NCBI GenBank assembly: GCA_902476875.1
Contig: CABSFC010000027.1
Coordinates: 1 to 27,709 of the forward strand
Source of the DNA: an uncultured Oscillibacter sp.
GTDB taxonomy: Bacteria > Bacillota > Clostridia > Oscillospirales > Oscillospiraceae
Direction of reading: 5' to 3'
DNA: 27,709 nt
Shown here: one piece after another, positions 7,042 through 13,733 of the stretch
Layout of the letters: every line of letters begins with the position of its first letter
Numbering within the stretch: the stretch's first letter is position 1
Notes under the pieces: generated by a model
What the model was told of the DNA's origin: nothing
Databases searched by the model: none
The model's input: only the letters and a program-made list of their open reading frames with translations
Position numbers and translations under genes: made by a program

Positions 7042-7487
7042 TCACGCCTGCTCCCACCGCTCCAGGGTGGGCAGCAGGCCGCGCATATAGGCCCGACAGG
7101 CCTCCGGCTCCGTCTGGCCCTGGGGCATAAACTGGATGCAGTGCTCGGCCATTTCCTCCATGGTGCAGTCCTGGAGAAAACGCCCCTCCTCCCAGCACCA
7201 CTTGCAGTATTTCTCGTTGAACGTGCCGTCCGGCTCCCGCGCCAGCAGATCGTCGCTGAGAGGCATACCGCAGCTCTGGCACACCAGTGTCCGGGGACTG
7301 CCCAGCAGGGTGTTGATGGACACGCCGAACAGCCGGGACAGCGCCAGCAGCGTCTCTGCTTCGGGCACCGTCTCGCCCCGCTCCCAGCGGCTCACCGCCT
7401 GCCGGTGACAAACAGCTTCTCCGCCACCTCGCTTTGAGAAAGCGCCGCCTTTTTCCGCAAATCTGTAAATACGTCCTGAAATTCCAT
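7042..7487 (-). pseudogene. XRE-family regulator with C-terminal zinc ribbon, frameshifted in the HTH
   Basis: The gene starts at ATG 7487 behind AGAGGTGA and reads MEFQDVFTDLRKKAALSQSE, then VAEKLFVTG and a premature stop. One frame over it continues SRWERGETVPEAETLL to the end at 7042. Restoring one base near 7403-7405 rebuilds the usual XRE sequence LFVTRQAVSRWERGE, so a single-nucleotide deletion splits the recognition helix region. The C-terminal part holds a zinc ribbon (CQSCGMPL followed by YCKWCW), a combination common in Clostridia. The total would be about 148 residues. A GTG at 7395 could restart translation, but the product would lack most of the HTH. The lesion may be a real mutation or a base-calling error. 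Confidence 0.8.
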
Positions 7488-7552
7488 GTCGCTCACCTCT
7501 TACCGCCAGCTCATCACGGGCGGCGCCGCCTGTAAAGCAACCGCCGGTTGCC

Positions 7553-8014
7553 TCAGCGTTCCCGGACGACCTGCTCCAGCAGTCCCTGACAGCCTGTCAG
7601 CACGTCCCGCCAGGTAGCGTCAAAATCCCCGGTGTACCAGGGGTCCACCACATCGCCGGGACGGTCCGTGAAGTCCAGCAGCAGGGAGAGTTTCCCCGCC
7701 GGATCGCCGCCGCAGATGCGACGCATGTTCCGCAGGTTGGCGCCGTCCATACCGATCAAGAAATCGTAGTATTCGTAATCCCGGGCCCGCAGCTGTTGGG
7801 CCGCATGCCCGGCGCAGCCGATGCCGTGCTCCGCCAGCTTCCGCCGTGCCGGCGGATACACCGGGCAGCCGATCTCCTCGGTGCTGGTGGCGGCGGAGGC
7901 GATCTCAAACTCCGCCGCCAGCCCCGCCTGCCGTACCAGGTCCTTCATCACAAACTCCGCCATGGGGCTTCTGCAAATATTGCCGTGGCAAACGAATAAA
8001 ATCCTTGTCATCAT
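7553..8014 (-). CDS. Low-molecular-weight protein tyrosine phosphatase
   Basis: A cytosolic phosphatase of 153 residues removing phosphate from tyrosine (in bacteria often acting on tyrosine kinases or on protein arginine phosphate). The CX5R active-site loop is CHGNICRS, with Cys9 nucleophile and Arg15, and the general-acid Asp124 lies in DPWYTGDF near the C-terminus, exactly as in the family. Two adjacent methionines at 8014 and 8011 are possible starts; GGGAGAAAG lies upstream. It follows no obvious operon partner; the frameshifted XRE gene is downstream on the same strand. Confident family call, unknown physiological substrate. Confidence 0.92.
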   Translation of the reverse strand: MMTRILFVCHGNICRSPMAEFVMKDLVRQAGLAAEFEIASAATSTEEIGCPVYPPARRKLAEHGIGCAGHAAQQLRARDYEYYDFLIGMDGANLRNMRRICGGDPAGKLSLLLDFTDRPGDVVDPWYTGDFDATWRDVLTGCQGLLEQVVRER

Positions 8015-8139
8015 TCCATGCTCTTTCTCCCGGCGCGGCGGCCGGGCGCTCCCTTCGTTTCTCCATCAGCGTACCCCATTCGACGGGCGCAGTCAATCTT
8101 TTTTGCCGCCACACACCCCAGGCGAGGACAAAAATGACC

Positions 8140-8167
8140 TTGCTTTTTGCCCGCGACCCGGTATACT
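8140..8167 (+). promoter_or_regulatory. Candidate promoter of the macrodomain gene
   Basis: TTGCTT (8140-8145), a 16-nt spacer and TATACT (8162-8167). The ribosome site AAAAGGAGGG begins within about 10 nt of the expected transcription start, so the leader is very short. It resembles the promoter at 3870-3898 in layout. Confidence 0.5.
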
Positions 8168-8190
8168 GAAACTAAAAGGAGGGATGCCTT

Positions 8191-8727
8191 ATGGAAAGAT
8201 TCTCCATCGTCGTGGGCGATATCACCCAGTCCGACGCGGAGGCCATCGTCAACGCCGCCAACACCTCCCTGCTGGGCGGCAGGGGTGTGGACGGCGCCAT
8301 CCACGCCGCCGCGGGGCCGGAGCTGCTGGCGGAGTGCCTGACGCTGCACGGCTGCGAGACCGGCCGGGCCAAGCTGACCGGCGGCTACCGCCTGAAGGCC
8401 AAATATGTGCTCCACACCCCCGGCCCCGTCTGGCAGGGCGGCGGTGTGGGAGAACCCTCCCTGCTGGCGTCCTGCTATCGCTCCTGTCTCACCCTGGCGG
8501 CGGAGCACGGCATCCGCACCGTGGACTTCCCCTCCATCTCCACCGGGATCTACCGCTATCCTCTGCCCCAGGCCGCCGCGGTGGCGCTGAAGGCCATCAT
8601 GGAATTTCTGGAGACCCACGACCTGCCGGAGCGGGTGCGGATGGTCTGCCACACGGAGGAAGCCGCCCGGGTCTATCGCCAGACCTGGAACATCTGGTAC
8701 GCCGGGGACAAGGCGTCCCGCATGTAA
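8191..8727 (+). CDS. Macrodomain protein, O-acetyl-ADP-ribose deacetylase type
   Basis: A 178-residue single macrodomain of the YmdB/MacroD class, which binds ADP-ribose and hydrolyses O-acetyl-ADP-ribose or removes mono-ADP-ribose from proteins. Family landmarks are visible in order: VVGDITQ (7-13), the ADP-ribose contact IVNAANTSLLGGRGVDGAIH (about 19-38) and the phosphate-binding loop STGIYRYP (117-124). The C-terminus ends in YAGDKASRM with no additional domain. The ATG follows AGGAGGG. It is transcribed alone from its own promoter and faces the ABC-F gene, with which it shares a convergent terminator. Activity of this protein is inferred from the family. Confidence 0.92.
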   Translation: MERFSIVVGDITQSDAEAIVNAANTSLLGGRGVDGAIHAAAGPELLAECLTLHGCETGRAKLTGGYRLKAKYVLHTPGPVWQGGGVGEPSLLASCYRSCLTLAAEHGIRTVDFPSISTGIYRYPLPQAAAVALKAIMEFLETHDLPERVRMVCHTEEAARVYRQTWNIWYAGDKASRM

Positions 8728-8758
8728 AAGATGCAGCCCGTTTGGGCTGCATCTTTTA
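8725..8758. terminator. Convergent bidirectional terminator containing the ABC-F stop
   Basis: A 15-bp stem (8725-8739 with 8744-8758) and a 4-nt loop lie between the macrodomain (+) and ABC-F (-) genes. The macrodomain TAA opens the left arm, and the ABC-F TAA lies at the end of the right arm, so both stop codons are part of the hairpin. Confidence 0.88.
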
Positions 8759-10537
8759 TTGCGATGATTGCGCGTCGATCTTTTCCTTCAGCTCGTTGAG
8801 ATAGACCCAGCGCTCCGTTTTCTCTTCCAGCTTCGCCTCCAAAGCCGCCTGCCGCTCCTGCAGTTCCTGGAGCTTCACATAGTCGCTGCCGCAGCGCTCC
8901 TGCTCCGCCTGACACGCAGCCAGCTTCCCTTCCAGCGCGGCAAGCTCGTCGTCGATGGTCTCAAACTCCCGCTGCTCCTTGAAGGTGAATTTCAGCTTCC
9001 GCTCCCGGGGACGCTCCGCCTGGGGCGCCCTGGGCTTTTCCGCCTTTTCCGGAGCTTCCTCCTCCCGGCGCTTTTGCGCCCAGTCGGACCAGTTTCCGGT
9101 GTAGCGCAGCACTCGGCCGTCCCGGACCTCCAGAATGGACTCCGCCAGCTTATCCAAGAAGAAGCGGTCATGGGACACCGTCAGGATCGGGCCGGGGAAC
9201 CCCTGCAAATAGTCCTCCAGAATGGACAGGGTCATGACATCCAGATCGTTGGTGGGCTCGTCCAGCAGCAGCACATTGGGGGCCTCCATCAGCACGGACA
9301 GCAGGTACAGCCGCCGCCGTTCCCCGCCGGACAGCCGCCCGATGGGCACGGACTGCAGGTCGCCGGGGAACAGAAACCGCTCCATCATCTGGTTGGCCGA
9401 GAATGTCCCCTCGTCGGTTTTCACCTCGTCGGCGATGTCGTGGATGAAATCGTACACCCGCCGGTTCAAATCCAGCTCCCGCCCCTCCTGGGAGAAATGG
9501 CCGATCTTCACCGTGGTCCCGATCTCCACGCTGCCGGCGTCCGGCGCCAGTTCCCCGGCGATCAGGTGCAGCAGCGTGGACTTCCCCGCGCCGTTGCGGC
9601 CCACAATGCCGATGCGGTCGTTCCGCAGGAGGTTGTAAGAGAAGCGGTCCACAACGGTGTGGTCCCCGAACCGTTTCGTCACGCCCTTCAGCTCGATGAT
9701 TTTCTTCCCCAGGCGGCTGGAAGCCGCCGACAGCCGGACGGTGTCGTCTGTCTCCGGCGCGTCCTGGTCCAGCAGGGCCTCGTACCGCTGGATGCGCTCC
9801 TTGGACTTGGTGGTGCGGGCCCTGCAGCCCCGCATGATCCACTCCCGTTCCATCCGCAGGATGGACTGGCGCTTGCGCTCGCTGGCCTCCGCCATCTCGG
9901 CCCGCTGCTCTTTCAGCCGCAGATATCTGGAGTAGTTGGCCTCGTAGTGGTACAGCTTTCCCCGGCTCAGCTCCGTGATGTGGTTCACCACCCGCTCCAG
10001 AAAGTAGCGGTCGTGGGTCACCATCGCCAGTCCTCCTCTGAAGCGGCGGAGCCAGTCCTCCAGCCAGGCCACCATCTCGCTGTCCAGGTGGTTGGTGGGT
10101 TCGTCCAGAAACAGCACGTCCGCCGGGTGGATCAGAGCCGCCGCCAGGGCCACCCGCTTCCGCTGACCGCCGGAGAGGGTGCCCACCTTCTGGTCAAAAT
10201 CCGGCAGCCCCAGCTTGTTCAGCATGGTCTTGGCCTCGTACTCGTTCAGCGCCCGGAACTCCGCCGGGAAGTGGAGAAAGACCTGCTCCAGCACGGTGGC
10301 GCCGTCGTCCATCACCGGGTTCTGGGCCAGAAAGCTGACCTGTACATTGGGGTTCCGGGAGATGCGCCCGGCGTCCGGCTCGGTGGCCCCGGCCAGAACT
10401 TTCAAAAAGGTGGACTTGCCGGTGCCGTTGATGCCGATGACACCGACCTTGTCCCCTTCGTTCAGGTAAAAATTCACATCCTCCAGCAGCTGGCGGCTGC
10501 CGAAGTTGATGGAGATGTGTTCCGCGGATAAGAGCAT
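8756..10537 (-). CDS. ABC-F family ATPase, Uup-like
   Basis: A soluble tandem ATPase of 593 residues that acts on ribosomes or nucleic-acid structures, not a transporter: it has no membrane segment. Domain 1 has Walker A GINGTGKS (35-42), signature LSGGQRKR (121-128) and Walker B VLFLDEPTNHLD (141-152). The linker (about 195-265) is charged and helical, as in ABC-F proteins. Domain 2 has Walker A GRNGAGKS (313-320) and LSGGERRR (402-409). The last 90 residues are rich in Glu, Lys and Leu and look like the coiled-coil DNA-binding tail of Uup. The ATG follows AGGAGG at 7 nt. A small exported-protein gene lies 56 bp upstream on the same strand. Antibiotic-resistance ABC-F is less likely because of the C-terminal coil. 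Confidence 0.92.
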   Translation of the reverse strand: MLLSAEHISINFGSRQLLEDVNFYLNEGDKVGVIGINGTGKSTFLKVLAGATEPDAGRISRNPNVQVSFLAQNPVMDDGATVLEQVFLHFPAEFRALNEYEAKTMLNKLGLPDFDQKVGTLSGGQRKRVALAAALIHPADVLFLDEPTNHLDSEMVAWLEDWLRRFRGGLAMVTHDRYFLERVVNHITELSRGKLYHYEANYSRYLRLKEQRAEMAEASERKRQSILRMEREWIMRGCRARTTKSKERIQRYEALLDQDAPETDDTVRLSAASSRLGKKIIELKGVTKRFGDHTVVDRFSYNLLRNDRIGIVGRNGAGKSTLLHLIAGELAPDAGSVEIGTTVKIGHFSQEGRELDLNRRVYDFIHDIADEVKTDEGTFSANQMMERFLFPGDLQSVPIGRLSGGERRRLYLLSVLMEAPNVLLLDEPTNDLDVMTLSILEDYLQGFPGPILTVSHDRFFLDKLAESILEVRDGRVLRYTGNWSDWAQKRREEEAPEKAEKPRAPQAERPRERKLKFTFKEQREFETIDDELAALEGKLAACQAEQERCGSDYVKLQELQERQAALEAKLEEKTERWVYLNELKEKIDAQSSQ

Positions 10538-10593
10538 GGGATGCCTCCTGTGTCTGCAAACAAAGTCGAAACAGCCGGATCAATGGGATCGTA

Positions 10594-11004
10594 TCAGCCG
10601 TAGCCCATGGTTTTCAGAGACCATTCTCCGCCGTCTGTTCTAACCAATATCCACTGCCAGTTTGCATATGTGTCATTGGGGTTCAGGCTTCCATCGCCGC
10701 CTCTTTGATCTGTCTCAAAGTCTGACAAAAGGACGATTGCCTGGTCCGCGTCATATTGTTCCGCCCACTCAGCTTCCATATCCCCCACTTCATCTTCATC
10801 ATACCGGAGAGCTGTCAACGTGCAGCCTTCAAAAGTGTTCTCAAAGTGTTCCTGTACGATGTCCATCGCCGCAGTTATTTCAGCTTCCGTATAATCATCC
10901 GATGGGCCGATCTCTATGTCTGACCCGCTGATCTTCTCGCCGCCGCGGCCAGCCAAAGCCAGCGTGAAAAATACCAAAGCCATCAGGTATAGCACTCTCT
11001 TCAC
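10594..11004 (-). CDS. Small exported protein, lipoprotein-like but lacking the lipobox cysteine
   Basis: A 136-residue protein with an N-terminal export signal (MKRVLYLMALVFFTLALA) followed by GRGGE. In related clostridial lipoproteins this position would read LAGCGG; here the codon is CGC (Arg) instead of TGC (Cys), so lipid attachment is not possible as written. The mature part is acidic, with a late segment reading TYANWQWILVRTDGGEWSLKTMGYG, which reminds me of DUF4829-type proteins; I am not certain of that family. Translation appears to start at GTG 11004 behind a weak GGGGGCGAG site. It is upstream of the ABC-F gene and divergent from the pseudouridine synthase. Function unknown. Confidence 0.72.
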   Translation of the reverse strand: MKRVLYLMALVFFTLALAGRGGEKISGSDIEIGPSDDYTEAEITAAMDIVQEHFENTFEGCTLTALRYDEDEVGDMEAEWAEQYDADQAIVLLSDFETDQRGGDGSLNPNDTYANWQWILVRTDGGEWSLKTMGYG

Positions 11005-11139
11005 GGTCTCGCCCCCAGCTTTTTGTCTGATGTTTTTTCATTATACAGCACCTGCCCGGTTCTTTCAAGGCCGGCAAAAACGCCACTGTTCAAATTCCGA
11101 TTTTTATGCTATCCTGAGACCTGAAAGGGGGCCGGGCCT

Positions 11140-12030
11140 CTGGAGACCATCACCAAAACCATCACCGCCGCCGAGGACGGCTCCACCGTCCGCCACATTC
11201 TGCGGGCGGCGCTGCACTTCTCGTCCCACGCCATTTCCCGGCTGACCCGTGCGGAAAACGGCATCCTGGTCAATGGCCGGCACGCCCGCACGGTGGACAT
11301 TCTCCACACGGGGGATGTCCTGCGGGTGGAGACCGGCGACCACCGTCCGCCCAAGGTCCTGCCCACCCCCGGCGACTGGCCCCTGCCCATCGTGTGGGAG
11401 GACGGCCATTTGCTGGTGGTGAACAAGCCCGCGGGCATGACGGCCCACGCCTCCAACTTCCTGCCGGACACCCCCACCGTAGCCGGGGCCCTGGCCTGGA
11501 GCCGGGGCACGGACTTCGTGTTCCACTCCGTCAGCCGGCTGGACAAGGGCACCACCGGCCTCATGGTGGTGGCCAAGAGCGGCTATGTCCACGACCTGCT
11601 GCGCCGCAGCCTCCACACGCCCCGGTTTTACCGGGAGTACCGGGCTGTCTGCGTCGGCTGCCCCACACCGAAGCGGGGCACCATAGACGCCCCCATCGGT
11701 CGGGATGAGGCCTCGACTATCGCCCGGTGTGTCCGGCCCGACGGCCAGCCCGCCGTCTCCCATTACGAGGTGCTGGCAGAGGGAAACGGCCTGTCCCTCC
11801 TGCGGCTGGTGCCGGAGACGGGCCGCACCCACCAGCTGCGGGTCCACATGGCGTCCATCGGCTGTCCCCTGGCGGGGGACTGGCTGTACGGCACCGAGGA
11901 CCCGGCCCTGATCTCCCGCCCCGCCCTGCACTCCTGCGCCCTGACGCTGACCCACCCCGTCACCGGAGAGGTGCTGCGCCTGACCGCCCCGCTGCCGGAG
12001 GACATGGCGCGGCTGGTTTCGGAAGCCTGA
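11140..12030 (+). CDS. RluA-family RNA pseudouridine synthase with N-terminal S4 domain
   Basis: Converts specific uridines of rRNA or tRNA to pseudouridine. The frame runs from CTG 11140 for 296 residues, the usual RluA/RluD length. Residues 1-70 form an S4-like RNA-binding region (HFSSHAISRLTRAENGILVNGR). The catalytic motif is SRLDKGTTGL with Asp135, preceded by NKPAGMTAHAS and followed by the family RTHQLRVHM. No ATG, GTG or TTG lies between the in-frame TGA at 11122 and the S4 domain; the next such start is GTG 11293, which would delete that domain. CTG 11140 sits 9 nt after AAAGGGGG, so it is the best start. Which uridine is modified cannot be told. The downstream gene follows 21 bp later. 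Confidence 0.88.
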   Translation: METITKTITAAEDGSTVRHILRAALHFSSHAISRLTRAENGILVNGRHARTVDILHTGDVLRVETGDHRPPKVLPTPGDWPLPIVWEDGHLLVVNKPAGMTAHASNFLPDTPTVAGALAWSRGTDFVFHSVSRLDKGTTGLMVVAKSGYVHDLLRRSLHTPRFYREYRAVCVGCPTPKRGTIDAPIGRDEASTIARCVRPDGQPAVSHYEVLAEGNGLSLLRLVPETGRTHQLRVHMASIGCPLAGDWLYGTEDPALISRPALHSCALTLTHPVTGEVLRLTAPLPEDMARLVSEA

Positions 12031-12051
12031 TTTTCTGAAGGAGGAATTTTT

Positions 12052-12336
12052 ATGTTAATCTGGAACGTCACCTACCACTGCAAACCCGGCCAACGGGAGG
12101 CTTTTTATAAAGCCATCTCGGATTTGGGCGTCCGCGAGACCTCCATCCACGAGGAGGGCAACCTGAAATACGACTACTTCTTTGACGCTCAGGACCCCGA
12201 TGCCCTGCTGCTTGTGGAATCCTGGACCGCCCCCGCTCTGCAGGAGGCCCACTGTCAGACCGGGACCTTCGCCAAACTTCAGGCGCTGAAAGCCGAGTAC
12301 TGTGAAAATGTGACTATCGACAAATTCAACTCCTGA
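12052..12336 (+). CDS. ABM-domain protein, putative quinol monooxygenase (YgiN-like)
   Basis: A 94-residue single-domain protein of the antibiotic-biosynthesis-monooxygenase fold, a small dimeric ferredoxin-like barrel. The pattern is typical: an N-terminal strand (MLIWNVTYHCKPG), a helix, EEGNLKYDYF, LLLVESWTAPALQEAH and a C-terminal strand. Some members oxidise quinols or small aromatics without cofactor; many are uncharacterised. The ATG at 12052 follows GAAGGAGG. It sits 21 bp after the pseudouridine synthase, probably on the same transcript, and is closed by a hairpin terminator. Fold confident, reaction unknown. Confidence 0.82.
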   Translation: MLIWNVTYHCKPGQREAFYKAISDLGVRETSIHEEGNLKYDYFFDAQDPDALLLVESWTAPALQEAHCQTGTFAKLQALKAEYCENVTIDKFNS

Positions 12337-12340
12337 CGGC

Positions 12341-12387
12341 AAAGCGGGTGTGCCTCCCTGAAAAACAGCAGGGGCATACCCGCTTTT
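12341..12387 (+). terminator. Terminator after the ABM-domain gene
   Basis: An imperfect long stem (AAAGCGGGTGTGCC at 12341-12354, pairing with 12373-12386, including one G-U pair) followed by a short T run. It begins 4 nt after the stop codon. Confidence 0.75.
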
Positions 12388-12485
12388 ATCGATTCACTGA
12401 TTGCCGCAAAGCCTGATATGGACAGCCGGGCCATACGTGGCATCAGAGCCGCCTGATGGTAAAAACGGAAATCAAGCGGAAACGG

Positions 12486-12800
12486 TTAAAACAGAAACGC
12501 CGATATGATATGCCCGATCCCGACAAAAAGCAGATACAGTCCAGCAATATACACCATAGAGACTGCGGAGGCAAATGGATTAAACAACAGCATGATACCC
12601 AAAACAAGCCCCAGAACATTTACAATCAGTGTGACCCAGTATTGCGTCTCAGAGCCGCAGAGCCGGATAAATCCAATGTTTGTCAACTGGCCGACACAGT
12701 GGGCAATGAACCAGATCGGAAACAGAATCGCGACGGCAAAAGCACCGATTTCGCTGTTCATGATCAGGAACTGAACGACATCTTTATGACCTCGTTTTGC
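12486..12800 (-). pseudogene. DUF308/HdeD-like membrane protein, C-terminal half only
   Basis: The minus strand encodes about 90 residues matching the second half of HdeD-type membrane proteins: SEIGAFAVAIL, IWFIAHCVG, then WVTLIVNVLGLVLGIMLLFNP and VSMVYIAGLYLLFVGIGHI, roughly three to four membrane helices. Full members have about 170-200 residues and six helices. The N-terminal half and its start are missing: upstream of residue KRGHKD the frame runs antisense to a TetR remnant. An open frame extends to an ATG at 12857, but its first 28 residues (MDAGLFTGWPARC...) look like read-through of foreign sequence. The right boundary is estimated. HdeD proteins are linked to acid stress in enterics; the role here is unknown and probably lost. 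Confidence 0.6.
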
Positions 12801-12990
12801 CGCGCGCATCGAGGAACGGCAGCGTGCCGGCCATCCGGTAAACAAACCGGCGTCCATTGCCAGCGCTTTCTATGCGGGCGGCATTACCGCGGCCAATGTG
12901 CAGTGGATCAAAAACAATTTTGATATTTCCAAAGAGGAAATGGCCGACTGCTTACAGGCGCTGCTGTCGGATTTTTGTGACGAAATTTAG
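12790..12990 (+). pseudogene. TetR-family regulator remnant, C-terminal end only
   Basis: From just after an in-frame TGA (12787-12789) to TAG at 12988-12990 the plus strand reads RIEERQRAGH, then SAFYAGGITAANVQWIKNN and ISKEEMADCLQALLSDF. The AFYAGG...QWI pattern followed by a helix is typical of the last two helices of TetR ligand domains. No DNA-binding domain and no start codon precede it. It abuts the 5'-truncated DUF308 fragment on the other strand, so both genes have lost their facing 5' ends. Family assignment from about 60 residues is moderately sure. Confidence 0.5.
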
Positions 12991-13005
12991 TGGGCCGCCG
13001 CGAAT

Positions 13006-13041
13006 AAAGCCGGGAGCCGTGCAAACACAGCTCCCGGCTTT
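13006..13041. terminator. Hairpin terminator between the TetR and LysR remnants
   Basis: A perfect 12-bp stem (AAAGCCGGGAGC at 13006-13017, pairing with 13030-13041) and 12-nt loop. The T tract is short (TTT then CCC), so termination strength is uncertain. It follows the TetR-like TAG by 15 nt. Confidence 0.6.
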
Positions 13042-13055
13042 CCCATATGAATATT

Positions 13056-13250
13056 TTACTCCTGATCGGAAAAATGCCGTCGCGCGCTTTGAAGAAAGCG
13101 CTTTAAAACGATGTCTCCGGGGCAGGATTTATAAAACAGTCCAAAGGACAGCCTGGGCGCGTCTTCGATTTGGACGGCTTTCAGATCACGGTCGGCCGGG
13201 ACCATGATCTCCGGGAGGATCGCCAGGCCAAAGCCGGCCCGGGCTTTTGT
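13056..13250 (-). pseudogene. LysR-family regulator remnant, C-terminal 64 residues
   Basis: The minus strand reads ARAGFGLAILPEIMVPAD, then LKAVQIEDAPRLSFGLFYKS and FLQSARRHFSDQE before a TAA at 13056-13058. GFGLAILPE, a short strand and the LSFGLFYK-type strand are the end of a LysR substrate-binding domain. The HTH and most of the effector domain are absent: about 18 nt upstream the sequence is already the stop of another minus-strand gene. It is a leftover of a rearrangement and cannot encode a regulator. Confidence 0.7.
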
Positions 13251-13257
13251 GCCCGGG
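13238..13257. terminator. GC hairpin after the small exported-protein gene
   Basis: A 7-bp stem (CCCGGGC at 13238-13244, pairing with 13251-13257) with loop TTTTGT lies 11 nt past the stop of the minus-strand gene at 13269. There is no T-run on that strand, so its action as a terminator is uncertain. It overlaps the break of the LysR remnant. Confidence 0.4.
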
Positions 13258-13268
13258 GCATTTTTGCG

Positions 13269-13718
13269 TTAAGTCCCCGGGACGTAAGAGCGGGCTTGTA
13301 CGGCTGTGGTGGTGTAGTTCTTCTCGTCGCTGCCCCCGTCCTTGGCGGCGTAGCAGTAGACGGAAGCATAATAGTAATAACCGATTTTTCCATAATATGT
13401 CACGGGGTCCTCATAATAGACCGTACCAGAACCCATCATCTCGGGATAATCCTCGTAATTATACGTTGCAACGCGGGTGAAGGACCTGTTGTCCGCGGAT
13501 TCATAAATGTAAATCGTAGTGGCGCCAATTTGCGTCATGGGGCCACGGCCAGAGACATCAACCGTCACAACCATCTTACCGCCGCTTTTAGCGGTTACGG
13601 ATGCGCCATAGGAACTGAGATACGCGCTGGAACGGGCAAATGCAAAGGTACAAAGGAGGCTCGATAGCACACAAATGGTGAGTATACTGCATAAAAGTTT
13701 TTTTCCGAATCGATTCAC
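13269..13718 (-). CDS. Small secreted protein of unknown function
   Basis: A 149-residue exported protein. Residues 1-28 form a signal peptide ending AFA before Arg29. The mature part is rich in Ser, Tyr and Thr and looks like one beta-sandwich domain: KMVVTVDVSGRG, an IYIYES strand, a VYYEDPVTYYGKIGYYYYASV stretch, and a final TTTAVQARSY. I do not recognise a named family with certainty; similar small secreted proteins occur in Clostridia (possibly DUF6147-like). The start is GTG 13718, with GAGGG a few nt upstream, only 15 bp after the DUF4367 gene, so the two are cotranscribed with the sigma factor. It may be a surface output of that regulatory pair, which is inference. Confidence 0.7.
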   Translation of the reverse strand: MNRFGKKLLCSILTICVLSSLLCTFAFARSSAYLSSYGASVTAKSGGKMVVTVDVSGRGPMTQIGATTIYIYESADNRSFTRVATYNYEDYPEMMGSGTVYYEDPVTYYGKIGYYYYASVYCYAAKDGGSDEKNYTTTAVQARSYVPGT

Positions 13719-13733
13719 GTCAAATCCCTCGCC

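Noticed and set aside
5321..8727. Defence island made of MntA/HepT, XRE and macrodomain genes
   Set aside because: The genes are separated by terminators and a DegV and a phosphatase gene, lie on different strands, and the toxin is dead. No restriction, CBASS, retron or other defence module is visible.
12486..12857. Intact 123-residue gene starting at ATG 12857
   Set aside because: Only residues from about 25 onward resemble DUF308; the first part is antisense to TetR-like coding sequence and lacks a ribosome site, so it was treated as a truncated gene.
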